This document shows positions 16,960-25,046 of a stretch of 64,000 nt of DNA, piece after piece (position 1 is the first letter of the stretch; each line of letters starts with the position of its first letter). The notes beneath the pieces were generated by a model. It was not told the DNA's origin and searched no databases. It was given only the letters and a program-made list of their open reading frames with translations. The position numbers and the translations under genes are program-made. The stretch comes from Pararhizobium sp. IMCC21322 (GTDB lineage: Bacteria > Pseudomonadota > Alphaproteobacteria > Rhizobiales > GCA-2746425), in assembly GCF_030758295.1 (NCBI RefSeq), contig NZ_CP132335.1, forward strand, positions 310,001-374,000, given 5' to 3'.

Positions 16960-18705
16960 GTGCATTTGAACCAAAGGCACGCGACGCGACGTATGACAGT
17001 CCTGGCGCAGGACCCTGATATTCTGAACGATGGGCATGCTGTCACAACGCAAGTGGTGGTGCCCAATGAACCGCTGTTTCCAGGCCCACGGGGCAGCCGG
17101 ATTGAAGTGGTGGATTATGATGTATCGGCAGATACATTCTACGGACCCTTCGAAATACCACCTGATGACGTTCCGTATTCCGATGAAAAGGATATTGAAA
17201 AACTGGTGGCTGACCCGGTCTTTCATGCGCAAAACGTCTATGGCGTCGTTGCGTCCACGCTGTTTGAATTTGAGCGGTCCCTGGGGCGCCATTTATCATG
17301 GGGTTTCGACTATCGCAGCCACCAATTGAAGGTGTTTCCCCACGCATTTGTCGATGCAAACGCCTTTTATTCAAAGCATGATGAATGCCTTGCCTTTGGC
17401 TATTTCCCCATTCGTGGGCCGGACAGTGAGCGGGTCTATACGTGCCTCTCGCACGACATTGTTGCCCACGAAACAACCCACGCTCTGATAGACAGTCTGC
17501 GCAGCCAGTTGATGCGGCCATCATCAGATGACCAAGCTGCCTTCCACGAAGGGTTCAGCGATATAGTCGCCCTTTTGAAGACGCTTCAGAACGAAGAACT
17601 GGTTCGCTTTGGCGTGCATAAGGAATTGCGTGTTTCGAATGCCGGGACCGTCTCTGTTTCCGATGCGCTTGTGGCCATTAAAAAGGGCTCCTTCCTGCTT
17701 GGCGTTGCCGCCCAGTTGGGTCGTGCCGTCATTGGAATGGGGCGCGATGCGTTGCGTCGGTCCATTGATCTGCCGCCGGATCCGCAACATTATCTCGGCA
17801 ATGATTTTCGCGAGGCCCATGATCGCGGTGAAATTCTGGTTGCCGCAGTCATGCGCGCCTATTTGCGCGTCTGGGGAAAACGACTTGGCGGTAAACTGAA
17901 GAAGGAAAATGGTCCAACACGGTCAGACCGTGTGGCCGCCTGGCGCGTCGAGGAAGAGGGCAGCAAGGCTGCACGGCATCTGCTGCAGATATTCATTCGT
18001 GCGCTGGATTACCTCCCGCCGGTTCATGTCGATTTCGGCGATTTTCTGAGCGCAGCATTGACGGCGGACTGGCAGATTTGTCCGGATGATGAACCCTATG
18101 GCTACCGCGCCATTTTGATAGAATGTTTCGCCGAATTCGGCATTCACCCCACATCAACTGCGAGCGGACCGGAGCCTGGGGTCTGGGGCACTGGCACCGG
18201 TGACAGGGAGATACGATTTATCGCAGGCAATATGGAATCCATGCGCTGGAATCCGGAGAGCATATTCAGGCTGATCTGGGAGAATTACGATGTGCTTGAT
18301 GTCCCGCGTGATATTTTCATGCGCGTCAATTCTGTACGCCCGGTCCAGCGCATGGGACCAGACGGCTTCATGCTGCGTGAAACTGTGGCGGAGTATTATC
18401 AGCTGAACAAAAGGGCTGACAAAGCCGATCTGCGCAAACTCGATATTGAGGTGCCCGGATTCATGGGCCATTCCGATACCGTGGAGCTGGTTGGCGGCGG
18501 GACACTTATCTTTGATGAATATGGCCGCTTGAAATTTCACATTCACAACCGCATCAGCAATGCAAAAGACCAACACAACAGGCTGATGAGCCTTTGGCGC
18601 AAAGGAGGGCTGAGGCCCCCCAACAAGGGCGCTTTGCATTTCGCTGATTTGCATAGCCGCAAAGGTAATGGCGAACCAACCTTCAAAAATGAGGTGTGGG
18701 ACTGA
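16960..18705 (+). CDS. Thermolysin-like (gluzincin) metallopeptidase, uncharacterised
   Basis: A 581-residue protein with an HETTH zinc motif (His170, Glu171, His174) and a downstream glutamate in HEGFSDIVAL (Glu197). That is the HExxH plus E(x)xxD arrangement of M4-like gluzincins. The rest of the protein, roughly residues 210-581, is not recognised and has no membrane segment. No signal peptide is visible. The GTG at 16960, with AGGGAA upstream, is the best start; an in-frame ATG exists at 16993. A ten-codon reading frame (16937-16969) overlaps this start and could couple translation. The stop overlaps the ATG of the next gene (TGATG), so the two are tightly linked. Confidence 0.78.
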   Translation: MHLNQRHATRRMTVLAQDPDILNDGHAVTTQVVVPNEPLFPGPRGSRIEVVDYDVSADTFYGPFEIPPDDVPYSDEKDIEKLVADPVFHAQNVYGVVASTLFEFERSLGRHLSWGFDYRSHQLKVFPHAFVDANAFYSKHDECLAFGYFPIRGPDSERVYTCLSHDIVAHETTHALIDSLRSQLMRPSSDDQAAFHEGFSDIVALLKTLQNEELVRFGVHKELRVSNAGTVSVSDALVAIKKGSFLLGVAAQLGRAVIGMGRDALRRSIDLPPDPQHYLGNDFREAHDRGEILVAAVMRAYLRVWGKRLGGKLKKENGPTRSDRVAAWRVEEEGSKAARHLLQIFIRALDYLPPVHVDFGDFLSAALTADWQICPDDEPYGYRAILIECFAEFGIHPTSTASGPEPGVWGTGTGDREIRFIAGNMESMRWNPESIFRLIWENYDVLDVPRDIFMRVNSVRPVQRMGPDGFMLRETVAEYYQLNKRADKADLRKLDIEVPGFMGHSDTVELVGGGTLIFDEYGRLKFHIHNRISNAKDQHNRLMSLWRKGGLRPPNKGALHFADLHSRKGNGEPTFKNEVWD

Positions 18706-19997
18706 TGACAAACACACCTGTTTCCGCAACTTTGTTTGCCTTCAATGTTGGATTTGGTGACTGTTTTTTGCTGCGATTCCAATATGATGACAATACGCGC
18801 CGTCATATCCTGATCGACTTTGGCTCAACACGCTACCCCAGCAACCGCCCCTCCAATTTTCTCACCCGTGTTGCCACGCAGATCAAAGAATTGTGCGGCG
18901 GTAAGCTGGACATAATTGTCGCGACCCATCGACACAAGGATCACATTTACGGATTTCGCACCAACAAATCCGGAACCGCACCGGGCAATGTGATTGCGAC
19001 CTGCGACCCAACGCTCATTCTGCAGCCATGGACTGAACATCCTGATGCGCCGGTTGATGCATCCGCCAGTCCAGATCAATTGGAAGAATCGCGCGCCTTT
19101 GCCGGGGCGCTGAAAAACATGAGCAGTTTTTCAACCGCGATTTACAAAATGGCCAAAGCTGACGAAAAGCGCGGTGTGTTCAAACCCCAAACCCGCGCCG
19201 CTCTGTCTTTTCTGGGCGAGAATAACATTGCCAACAAAAGCGCAATCAAGAATCTGCTCGCGATGGGGCAGAGCCGACGTTATCTGGCATTTGGTCAGGA
19301 CCCCGGAACGGAAGACATACTGCCCGGTGTCAAGGTTGAGGTGCTGGGTCCCCCGACGCTGGAACAAGGCCCGCAAATTGCCCGACAACGCAGTCGGCAT
19401 GAAGAAGAATATTGGCATCTTCAGGCGGCTGCTTCCCGTGGCGAGCTGGCCGCATCACAAGGCAGGCCAGCCTTTCCCAACCATGTTGCGAAAGACATAC
19501 CCCAATGGGCGCGGTGGGGGCGGTATCGGCTGCGCCGTATGCGTGAAAACATGCTGATGCCGATTGTGCGCCGCCTTGATGCACAGATGAACAACACAAG
19601 CCTGATCCTGCTGTTCACCGTGGGCGACAAGTCACTCCTTTTCCCGGGAGACGCCCAATGGGAAAACTGGTCTTATGCGCTCAGCCAACCGGAGGTGCGC
19701 GAGAAACTCAAATCGGTTGATATTTACAAGGTTGGCCATCACGGCAGCCTCAATGCCACGCCAAAATCACTCTGGAATCTGCTTGAGAACAAGGGCGTTG
19801 AAGTCAAGCCAGACCGGCTGACCTCAGTCCTATCGACCAAGCACGGCGTGCACGGTCACTCGCACGATACCGCCGTGCCACGCGAAACCCTGGTCGAAGC
19901 GCTGACTGAGCACAGCCATTTTCACACCACAGAGGACCATGAGATCAGCTCGGACTCTGAAAAATACTACACGGAAATTGAATTGGCGTTTTCCTGA
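18705..19997 (+). CDS. Metallo-beta-lactamase-fold hydrolase (ComEC-like)
   Basis: A 430-residue predicted metal-dependent hydrolase. The core motif THRHKDH gives His75, His77, Asp79 and His80. Upstream LIDFGS (Asp38) and downstream FPGDAQ and GHHGS complete the metal site as in the C-terminal domain of ComEC and related proteins, some of which cut nucleic acids or nucleotides. A mid-protein segment of about 150 residues interrupts the fold and is not recognised. No signal peptide is present. The start overlaps the peptidase stop and the lipase gene follows after 44 bp. Confidence 0.83.
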   Translation: MTNTPVSATLFAFNVGFGDCFLLRFQYDDNTRRHILIDFGSTRYPSNRPSNFLTRVATQIKELCGGKLDIIVATHRHKDHIYGFRTNKSGTAPGNVIATCDPTLILQPWTEHPDAPVDASASPDQLEESRAFAGALKNMSSFSTAIYKMAKADEKRGVFKPQTRAALSFLGENNIANKSAIKNLLAMGQSRRYLAFGQDPGTEDILPGVKVEVLGPPTLEQGPQIARQRSRHEEEYWHLQAAASRGELAASQGRPAFPNHVAKDIPQWARWGRYRLRRMRENMLMPIVRRLDAQMNNTSLILLFTVGDKSLLFPGDAQWENWSYALSQPEVREKLKSVDIYKVGHHGSLNATPKSLWNLLENKGVEVKPDRLTSVLSTKHGVHGHSHDTAVPRETLVEALTEHSHFHTTEDHEISSDSEKYYTEIELAFS

Positions 19998-20041
19998 GCG
20001 CAATCATGCAGGTCGCGAAAACACCGTGATGGAGGAAGATT

Positions 20042-21052
20042 ATGAGCCTGGTGATCAATGGTGAAGAGAAACGGATCGGGCTTGCCCTTTCCGGGGGTGG
20101 ATTTCGTGCGGCGGCCTATCATCTTGGGACATTTCGTAAGCTGGATGAACTCGGCTTGCTCGATAAACTGGACCTTTTATCCTGCGTCAGCGGCGGCAGC
20201 ATTGCGGGGGCATTTCTATGCGCCAACTGGGGCGCACCCGACGTACTGGACCGGCTGGAAACCTATCTGAACACCAGGTCCATCGCAGTCAGTTCTGTCC
20301 TTGGTGGATTGATCAACCCGTTCTCCTCAAGAGTGGACGAATTGGCAAAAACGTATGACCGCGACCTTTTCGGTGGCGCTACCATGGCCAGCCTGGCAGG
20401 CGGTCCGCGCATTTATATCAACGCGACAAACCTTGCCACCGGCAACATGTTTTTCTTTGTTGCCGGTGGTGGCAAACCTGAGGAACTCGGCGAACACGAG
20501 CTTGGACAACACGGCGCATCAGATATCAATATAAGCCACGCAGTGGCTGCATCATCGGCTTTCCCGCCTGTCTTCCCACCCTATCGTATTGATGATGACC
20601 GGTTCCCCAACAATGACACGGAGTACATCACACTTACAGATGGCGGAGTGTACGACAATCTTGGTGTCAATCCGCTGCTGCGCCTTGAGCGCCATAATCT
20701 GGACTACGCGCTTGTCAGCGATGGCGGAAAGCCATTTGAAATCGCCAGCGACCCGACTGAAGCGGGAACCGTTGTCCTGAAAGAGGCCATCGGCATTTTG
20801 ATGGAACAGGTGCGCGGCCTTCAGTTCCAGCGATTAAGGCTCACGCATCTGGCAGAGAACGGCCCCAAGGCGATATGGTTCTCAATCGACAGTGAAAGCG
20901 GTGCCGCGCATGCAAACGATGCGCGCGAAGCATCACGCATCGGGACCAATCTGAAACGCTTATCCGATCATGAACTGGCACTTCTGACGCGGCACGCTGG
21001 CTCTCTTTGCCAGCACCGCATCAGCCAATTCGCACCCGAGCTGATTGCTTGA
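20042..21052 (+). CDS. Patatin-like phospholipase
   Basis: A 336-residue predicted lipid acyl hydrolase. It has the oxyanion-hole motif SGGGFRA (residues 17-23). The nucleophile is Ser50 in CVSGGS, where the first Gly of GxSxG is replaced by Cys. The catalytic Asp200 lies in TDGGVYDN. The ribosome site (GGAGGA) is strong. No signal peptide is seen, so it acts in the cytosol unless exported by another route. Patatin lipases serve as membrane-destroying effectors in several bacterial defence systems (for example CapV in CBASS), which makes its place beside two proteases and an MBL hydrolase notable. A housekeeping lipid role is not excluded. Confidence 0.9.
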   Translation: MSLVINGEEKRIGLALSGGGFRAAAYHLGTFRKLDELGLLDKLDLLSCVSGGSIAGAFLCANWGAPDVLDRLETYLNTRSIAVSSVLGGLINPFSSRVDELAKTYDRDLFGGATMASLAGGPRIYINATNLATGNMFFFVAGGGKPEELGEHELGQHGASDINISHAVAASSAFPPVFPPYRIDDDRFPNNDTEYITLTDGGVYDNLGVNPLLRLERHNLDYALVSDGGKPFEIASDPTEAGTVVLKEAIGILMEQVRGLQFQRLRLTHLAENGPKAIWFSIDSESGAAHANDAREASRIGTNLKRLSDHELALLTRHAGSLCQHRISQFAPELIA

Positions 21053-21062
21053 AACCACACGG

Positions 21063-21097
21063 GATCTCGCGGCAAACTTCCACAATGCTGCGAGATC
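21063..21097. terminator. Possible hairpin between convergent genes
   Basis: GATCTCGC (21063-21070) and GCGAGATC (21090-21097) are perfect inverted repeats with a 19-nt loop, in the gap between the lipase stop and the DUF1801 stop. There is no strong T tract on either side, so termination is only suggested by position. Confidence 0.35.
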
Positions 21098-21416
21098 AAA
21101 TTGCAAACGCCTGCTTGAGAAAATTCCGCGCGTCTTTGGCCTCCACATCCTTCAAAGCCTGAAACTTCAAATGGCGACGGTTCTTGCCTTTGCCTTCCAG
21201 CTGGCCGTCCGGATCGTTGAACGAGGCGCCTTCGGAGAATTCCAGCGACACATGCTCTTTGTAGCTAAAGATGCCGCCGACAAAATGCTTGTCATCATCC
21301 GGGTCGGGGACAATCACCTCCCCGCCATACTTGGAAAAATAACCGGCATCAGGCGCAATCTCTTCGACAATCTGTTTGAGCGCACTTTCAATTGCGTCAA
21401 ATTCTGCTTTTTCCAT
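21096..21416 (-). CDS. DUF1801 domain protein
   Basis: A 106-residue protein resembling the DUF1801/YdhG fold, with SYKEHVSLEFSEGASF followed by RRHLKFQALKDVEAKDARNF. That second stretch is the family's C-terminal helix region with conserved basic residues. The function of this family is poorly known; some members have been linked to iron handling. I chose the ATG at 21416, which has GGGAG at a good distance; a longer version would add 14 residues. It converges on the lipase gene and is followed upstream by the Kelch gene on the same strand. Confidence 0.75.
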   Translation of the reverse strand: MEKAEFDAIESALKQIVEEIAPDAGYFSKYGGEVIVPDPDDDKHFVGGIFSYKEHVSLEFSEGASFNDPDGQLEGKGKNRRHLKFQALKDVEAKDARNFLKQAFAI

Positions 21417-21503
21417 CTTTTGAACTCCCACGATTTCAGCTGGTTCTATCGCTCTCACCCATCAGCCATGTCATGGCCATGCTGTGTGCAGGTCCTGCCC
21501 TGC

Positions 21504-22424
21504 CTAAGGCGTATACCGCTCCAAAGATGTCAGTTCCGGCTCGCCGCCCCGCGCGCCACTACCGACAGCAATCCATAGAGAGCCATCAAAAACGCAGGCA
21601 TTTGTGCCGTGGCGGGCGCGGTTAAGGGGTGGTCCGGACTGCCAGCTTTCTGTCGCCGGGTTGAAAATCTGTAACTCCGTAAACGCTTCGGGGCGTCCGG
21701 CTTCACCGCCCACATAGTGAATTTTACCATCTATCACCCCGGCCCCGCCAGCGGCGGTTTGAATGGGGATCGGGTCAGCCAGAGTGGACCATTCACAAGT
21801 GTCGAAATCATACACATCAATTTCCGGAATGGTGGCGAAAAAGAACCGCTCATAATCCGCTCCATCATAGCGACCGGTTTCCCGGCCTCCGAAGAAATAC
21901 AGCTTGTTGCCAACAATCGCCGCCGGCGCGTGATCGCGTTTATGGGGCGCATCGGGCAGGATTTGCCATTCGCCGGTGTCAGGATGAATGCGGTCGAACC
22001 AGGCCTGTGTGCCTGAATGATGCCCGTCAATGATCCCGCCAATGACATAAATCCAGCCATCGGAATGCAGAACACATCCGGCACCGCCTCTGCGCCGGCC
22101 TTCCGGAATAGCCGGTCCGGTTTTCCAGCTGTCGGTTTTCGGCTGATAGATGTAGACGGTTTCCAACGGCGTTTCGCGCGGAAACACGCCGGTCATAGTG
22201 CCAAGCAACCATAATTCATCGCCGATGATGACCGGTTGAAAATGGTGAATCTCCATCGGTGGCGGACTGGCATGAGTCCAGCTGTCGGTCGCTGGATCGA
22301 AAATATCCACCGGCTGTATGCGCCGCCCGCCAAACAGATAGAACTTGCCGTCAAACTCGGCAAACCCGTTTTCATGGCGCGCATGGGGCGTGCCTTTGCA
22401 ATCAATTGTTTCCCAAGACGCCAT
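21504..22424 (-). CDS. Kelch-repeat beta-propeller protein
   Basis: A 306-residue protein made of about six Kelch-type repeats. Each ends in a double-glycine strand followed by a spaced Trp, for example GKFYLFGGRRIQPVDIFDP, WIYVIGGIIDG and KLYFFGGRETG. It should fold as a beta-propeller used for protein or carbohydrate binding. No signal peptide or catalytic motif is visible, and no partner is suggested by neighbours beyond the adjacent DUF1801 gene. Close sequence similarity to sialic-acid mutarotases (NanM) is possible but not evident. Confidence 0.88.
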   Translation of the reverse strand: MASWETIDCKGTPHARHENGFAEFDGKFYLFGGRRIQPVDIFDPATDSWTHASPPPMEIHHFQPVIIGDELWLLGTMTGVFPRETPLETVYIYQPKTDSWKTGPAIPEGRRRGGAGCVLHSDGWIYVIGGIIDGHHSGTQAWFDRIHPDTGEWQILPDAPHKRDHAPAAIVGNKLYFFGGRETGRYDGADYERFFFATIPEIDVYDFDTCEWSTLADPIPIQTAAGGAGVIDGKIHYVGGEAGRPEAFTELQIFNPATESWQSGPPLNRARHGTNACVFDGSLWIAVGSGARGGEPELTSLERYTP

Positions 22425-22626
22425 TGTCAAAATCCTGTGTAAATAAGGTTGTCCTGTGTCCAGATAACAGCGCTGTTTGAAGTAATCCTACCTTACAGTC
22501 GGATTTTCTCGAATTGAAACAAATTGAAGTGCATTCAGAGCGTTTTTGCTGTCTAATTCCACCCAGATCGTTACGGTTGAACATCTGCGATAAACCGCAG
22601 AAACAAAAGGTTTCCATGAGTTTTGC

Positions 22627-23304
22627 ATGCGCATTCTGATTGTCGAAGACGACACACCCACAGCTGAATTTATCGAACGGGGTTTGCAAGAACTTGGTCA
22701 CGTGGTGGATCGTGTGAGCAATGGCAAGGATGGTGTCATCTATGCTCTGGAGGACGCCTATGATCTGGCTGTGATTGATCGCATGTTACCCGGACTGGAT
22801 GGTGTGTCCATTGTCAAATCCCTGCGTGGGTCCGGGTCGAGCCTGCCCATCATTCTGCTCACCGCCATGGGCGGGGTTGATGATCGGGTTGAGGGGCTTG
22901 AGGCAGGCGCTGATGATTATCTGGTCAAACCCTTTGCATTTTCCGAATTGATGGCGCGCATCAATGCTTTATCCAGACGGCCATCGCTGAAAGCCCAGAT
23001 CACCGAAATGCATGTGGCAGACTTAACGCTTGATCTGGTCCGGCGCACCACCACGCGCTCAGGCCAGAATATTGATCTGAAGTCGCGTGAATTTGCCGTT
23101 CTGGAAGTGTTGATGCGCAATGAAGGCCGGGTTGTTACCCGCACAATGTTGCTGGAACAGGTCTGGGACTTCAATTTTCTGCCGCAGACCAGCGTTGTTG
23201 AAACCCTGATCTCCCGGCTGCGGGCCAAAATCGACAAGCCTTTTGATACGCCATTGCTCCACACAATCCGCAATACAGGATATTCGGTTCATGCACCTCG
23301 ATAG
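22627..23304 (+). CDS. OmpR-family response regulator
   Basis: A 225-residue DNA-binding response regulator. The receiver domain has the acidic pair in VEDD, the phosphorylated Asp51 in DRMLPGLDG, and Lys in DYLVKPF. The C-terminal winged helix contains SREFAVLEVLMRNEGRVVTR. The sensor kinase gene starts inside its last codons. Because the pair faces dgkA and eptA, a PmrA-like role in envelope stress or polymyxin response is probable (inference). No PmrA-type box was recognised in the 197-bp upstream gap. Confidence 0.95.
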   Translation: MRILIVEDDTPTAEFIERGLQELGHVVDRVSNGKDGVIYALEDAYDLAVIDRMLPGLDGVSIVKSLRGSGSSLPIILLTAMGGVDDRVEGLEAGADDYLVKPFAFSELMARINALSRRPSLKAQITEMHVADLTLDLVRRTTTRSGQNIDLKSREFAVLEVLMRNEGRVVTRTMLLEQVWDFNFLPQTSVVETLISRLRAKIDKPFDTPLLHTIRNTGYSVHAPR

Positions 23305-24685
23305 GCTGTATCGCAGCACTGCTGTAAAACTGGCCGCGATATTTTTCGGGCTCTTCCTGATCCTGTTTCTGATTGCGACAGCTGCCAGCTTTCTACTGGT
23401 GAGTCACGAGTTAACCGATGCTGTGGATGACAGAATAAGGGCAGAATACAAGATCATCTCGGCTCAGCTCGACCCTGAAGTTCCAGAGAATTTTGCCCAA
23501 AATGTTCAAAACCTGTCAGATTTACGCGATCCCCAACTCGGGATTCTGTTGCTCACTGACAAAGATGGTGAGCGGCTTGCAGGTAATGTAGAGGCCTTTC
23601 CTGTTGCAGAAGGCGGCTCAACCAACGCACTTCCCCAGATAAAACGTGGCGACGATTACGCCTATCGGCTCTATTCAAGAGCCGTGGGCGACATGCAATT
23701 GACTGTGGGTCAAAGCCTGGAGGATTCCCATGAATTGCTGGAAATCACTCTGGTCAATCTGGCCTGGACGTCCGGAATTGCAATCTGCCTTGCTGTGATT
23801 GGTGCGATATTGCTGAGCCGCAAGGTCCAACAGCGCCTTCGCCCCGTTGCCGACACCATGAACCGCGTTGCGGGCGGAGATTTAACGGCGCGCATTCCCC
23901 GTCTGAAATCCGCTGATGATCTCGACACATTATCAGGCAGCATCAACAATGCGTTGGATCGATTGGGCTTACTGGTCAACGGAATGCAGCAGGTTACGAC
24001 AGATATTGCCCATGATTTGAAAACCCCCCTGAACCGATTGTCGATCCTCATCGAGGATGCAGCGCAGCAGGAAAAGTCAGGCAAAACTGTTACGCCAAAA
24101 CTCGAAGCTGCGCAGCAGGAATGCGACAACATCAACCAGACCTTTGAAGCCCTGTTGCGCATAGCCCAGATTGAGGCAAGCGCCCGCAACAAATCGCATG
24201 TTACAAAAGTCGACCTCTCCAGCCTGATCGAGACCGTTGCGGATATGTATTCAGATGTCGCCAGTGACGCGGGTATGAGTCTTCACATGGCTCCCTGCCA
24301 TGAACCGGTTTTGACAAAGGGTGATGAGAGGTTGCTGATGCAGATGCTGGTCAATCTGGTTGAAAACGCTATTCGTCACTGCCCGGCACAAACAATAATC
24401 ACCATGGCTGTGAACCTGGACGATGGGATTCCCGCAATCTGCGTGGCGGATAATGGTCCCGGTATTCCAGAAGCTGAACGCGAAAATGTGCTGCAGCGGC
24501 TTTACCGGCTGGAACAAAGCCGAACCACCTCCGGAAATGGTTTGGGCCTGGCACTGGTTAAAGCTGTAGCGGATTTACACGGCGCACAAATTCATTTGTC
24601 TGACAATAATCCCGGCGATCAGAAAAAGCCCGGCCTTCAGGTCAGAATTACGTTTCCCCGCGCAAGCGATTCAAAGATGACATAG
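23291..24685 (+). CDS. Sensor histidine kinase
   Basis: A 464-residue membrane kinase that partners with the preceding regulator. Two membrane segments (about 11-38 and 153-178) enclose a periplasmic sensor domain of about 115 residues, followed by a HAMP domain. The phosphorylated His241 is in DIAHDLKTPLNRL, with N box LVNLVENAIRHC and ATP-binding motifs VADNGPGIP and GNGLGLALVKAV. The ATG overlaps the regulator gene by 14 bases. The last 49 bases overlap the end of dgkA on the other strand, so the two operons converge with no room for a separate terminator. Confidence 0.94.
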   Translation: MHLDRLYRSTAVKLAAIFFGLFLILFLIATAASFLLVSHELTDAVDDRIRAEYKIISAQLDPEVPENFAQNVQNLSDLRDPQLGILLLTDKDGERLAGNVEAFPVAEGGSTNALPQIKRGDDYAYRLYSRAVGDMQLTVGQSLEDSHELLEITLVNLAWTSGIAICLAVIGAILLSRKVQQRLRPVADTMNRVAGGDLTARIPRLKSADDLDTLSGSINNALDRLGLLVNGMQQVTTDIAHDLKTPLNRLSILIEDAAQQEKSGKTVTPKLEAAQQECDNINQTFEALLRIAQIEASARNKSHVTKVDLSSLIETVADMYSDVASDAGMSLHMAPCHEPVLTKGDERLLMQMLVNLVENAIRHCPAQTIITMAVNLDDGIPAICVADNGPGIPEAERENVLQRLYRLEQSRTTSGNGLGLALVKAVADLHGAQIHLSDNNPGDQKKPGLQVRITFPRASDSKMT

Positions 24686-25035
24686 GCGGCATAAGCGGCG
24701 TTTGCCAAAAGCAGACAGAGCACGGCAAACGACCCAAGATCCTTGGCGTCTCTTGCGGCAACAGACCAATGCGGTGAAATCTGATCCACGATAATCTCGA
24801 TAGCAGTGTTCAATGCTTCAGCTGCAACCAGAATGAAAAACAGGCTTGCAGCTACGAGATAACTACCAAGCCGGGCGCCGGACAAGCCGAAACCCAATAG
24901 AATCAAGCCGAACAGAACACACTCATGACGAAAGGCTGTCTCACCAAGCAGCCGCCCTGCGCCACTTGCGGAGTATTTTGTGGCGGCCAGAATATGGGCC
25001 AGCCCGTGTTGTCGTGGAGGTACAGAAAGAGACAT
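24637..25035 (-). CDS. dgkA: Diacylglycerol kinase
   Basis: A 132-residue small integral-membrane kinase with three hydrophobic helices that phosphorylates diacylglycerol to phosphatidic acid. The family signature AEALNTAIEIIVDQIS and the N-terminal ASGAGRLLGETAFRHE are both clear. I chose the ATG at 25035 with AAGGAT upstream. It lies 11 bp after eptA. EptA releases diacylglycerol when it transfers phosphoethanolamine from phosphatidylethanolamine, so this kinase recycles its by-product. The same pairing occurs next to plasmid mcr genes. Confidence 0.95.
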   Translation of the reverse strand: MSLSVPPRQHGLAHILAATKYSASGAGRLLGETAFRHECVLFGLILLGFGLSGARLGSYLVAASLFFILVAAEALNTAIEIIVDQISPHWSVAARDAKDLGSFAVLCLLLANAAYAAYVIFESLARGNVILT

Positions 25036-25046
25036 TAGAATATCCT

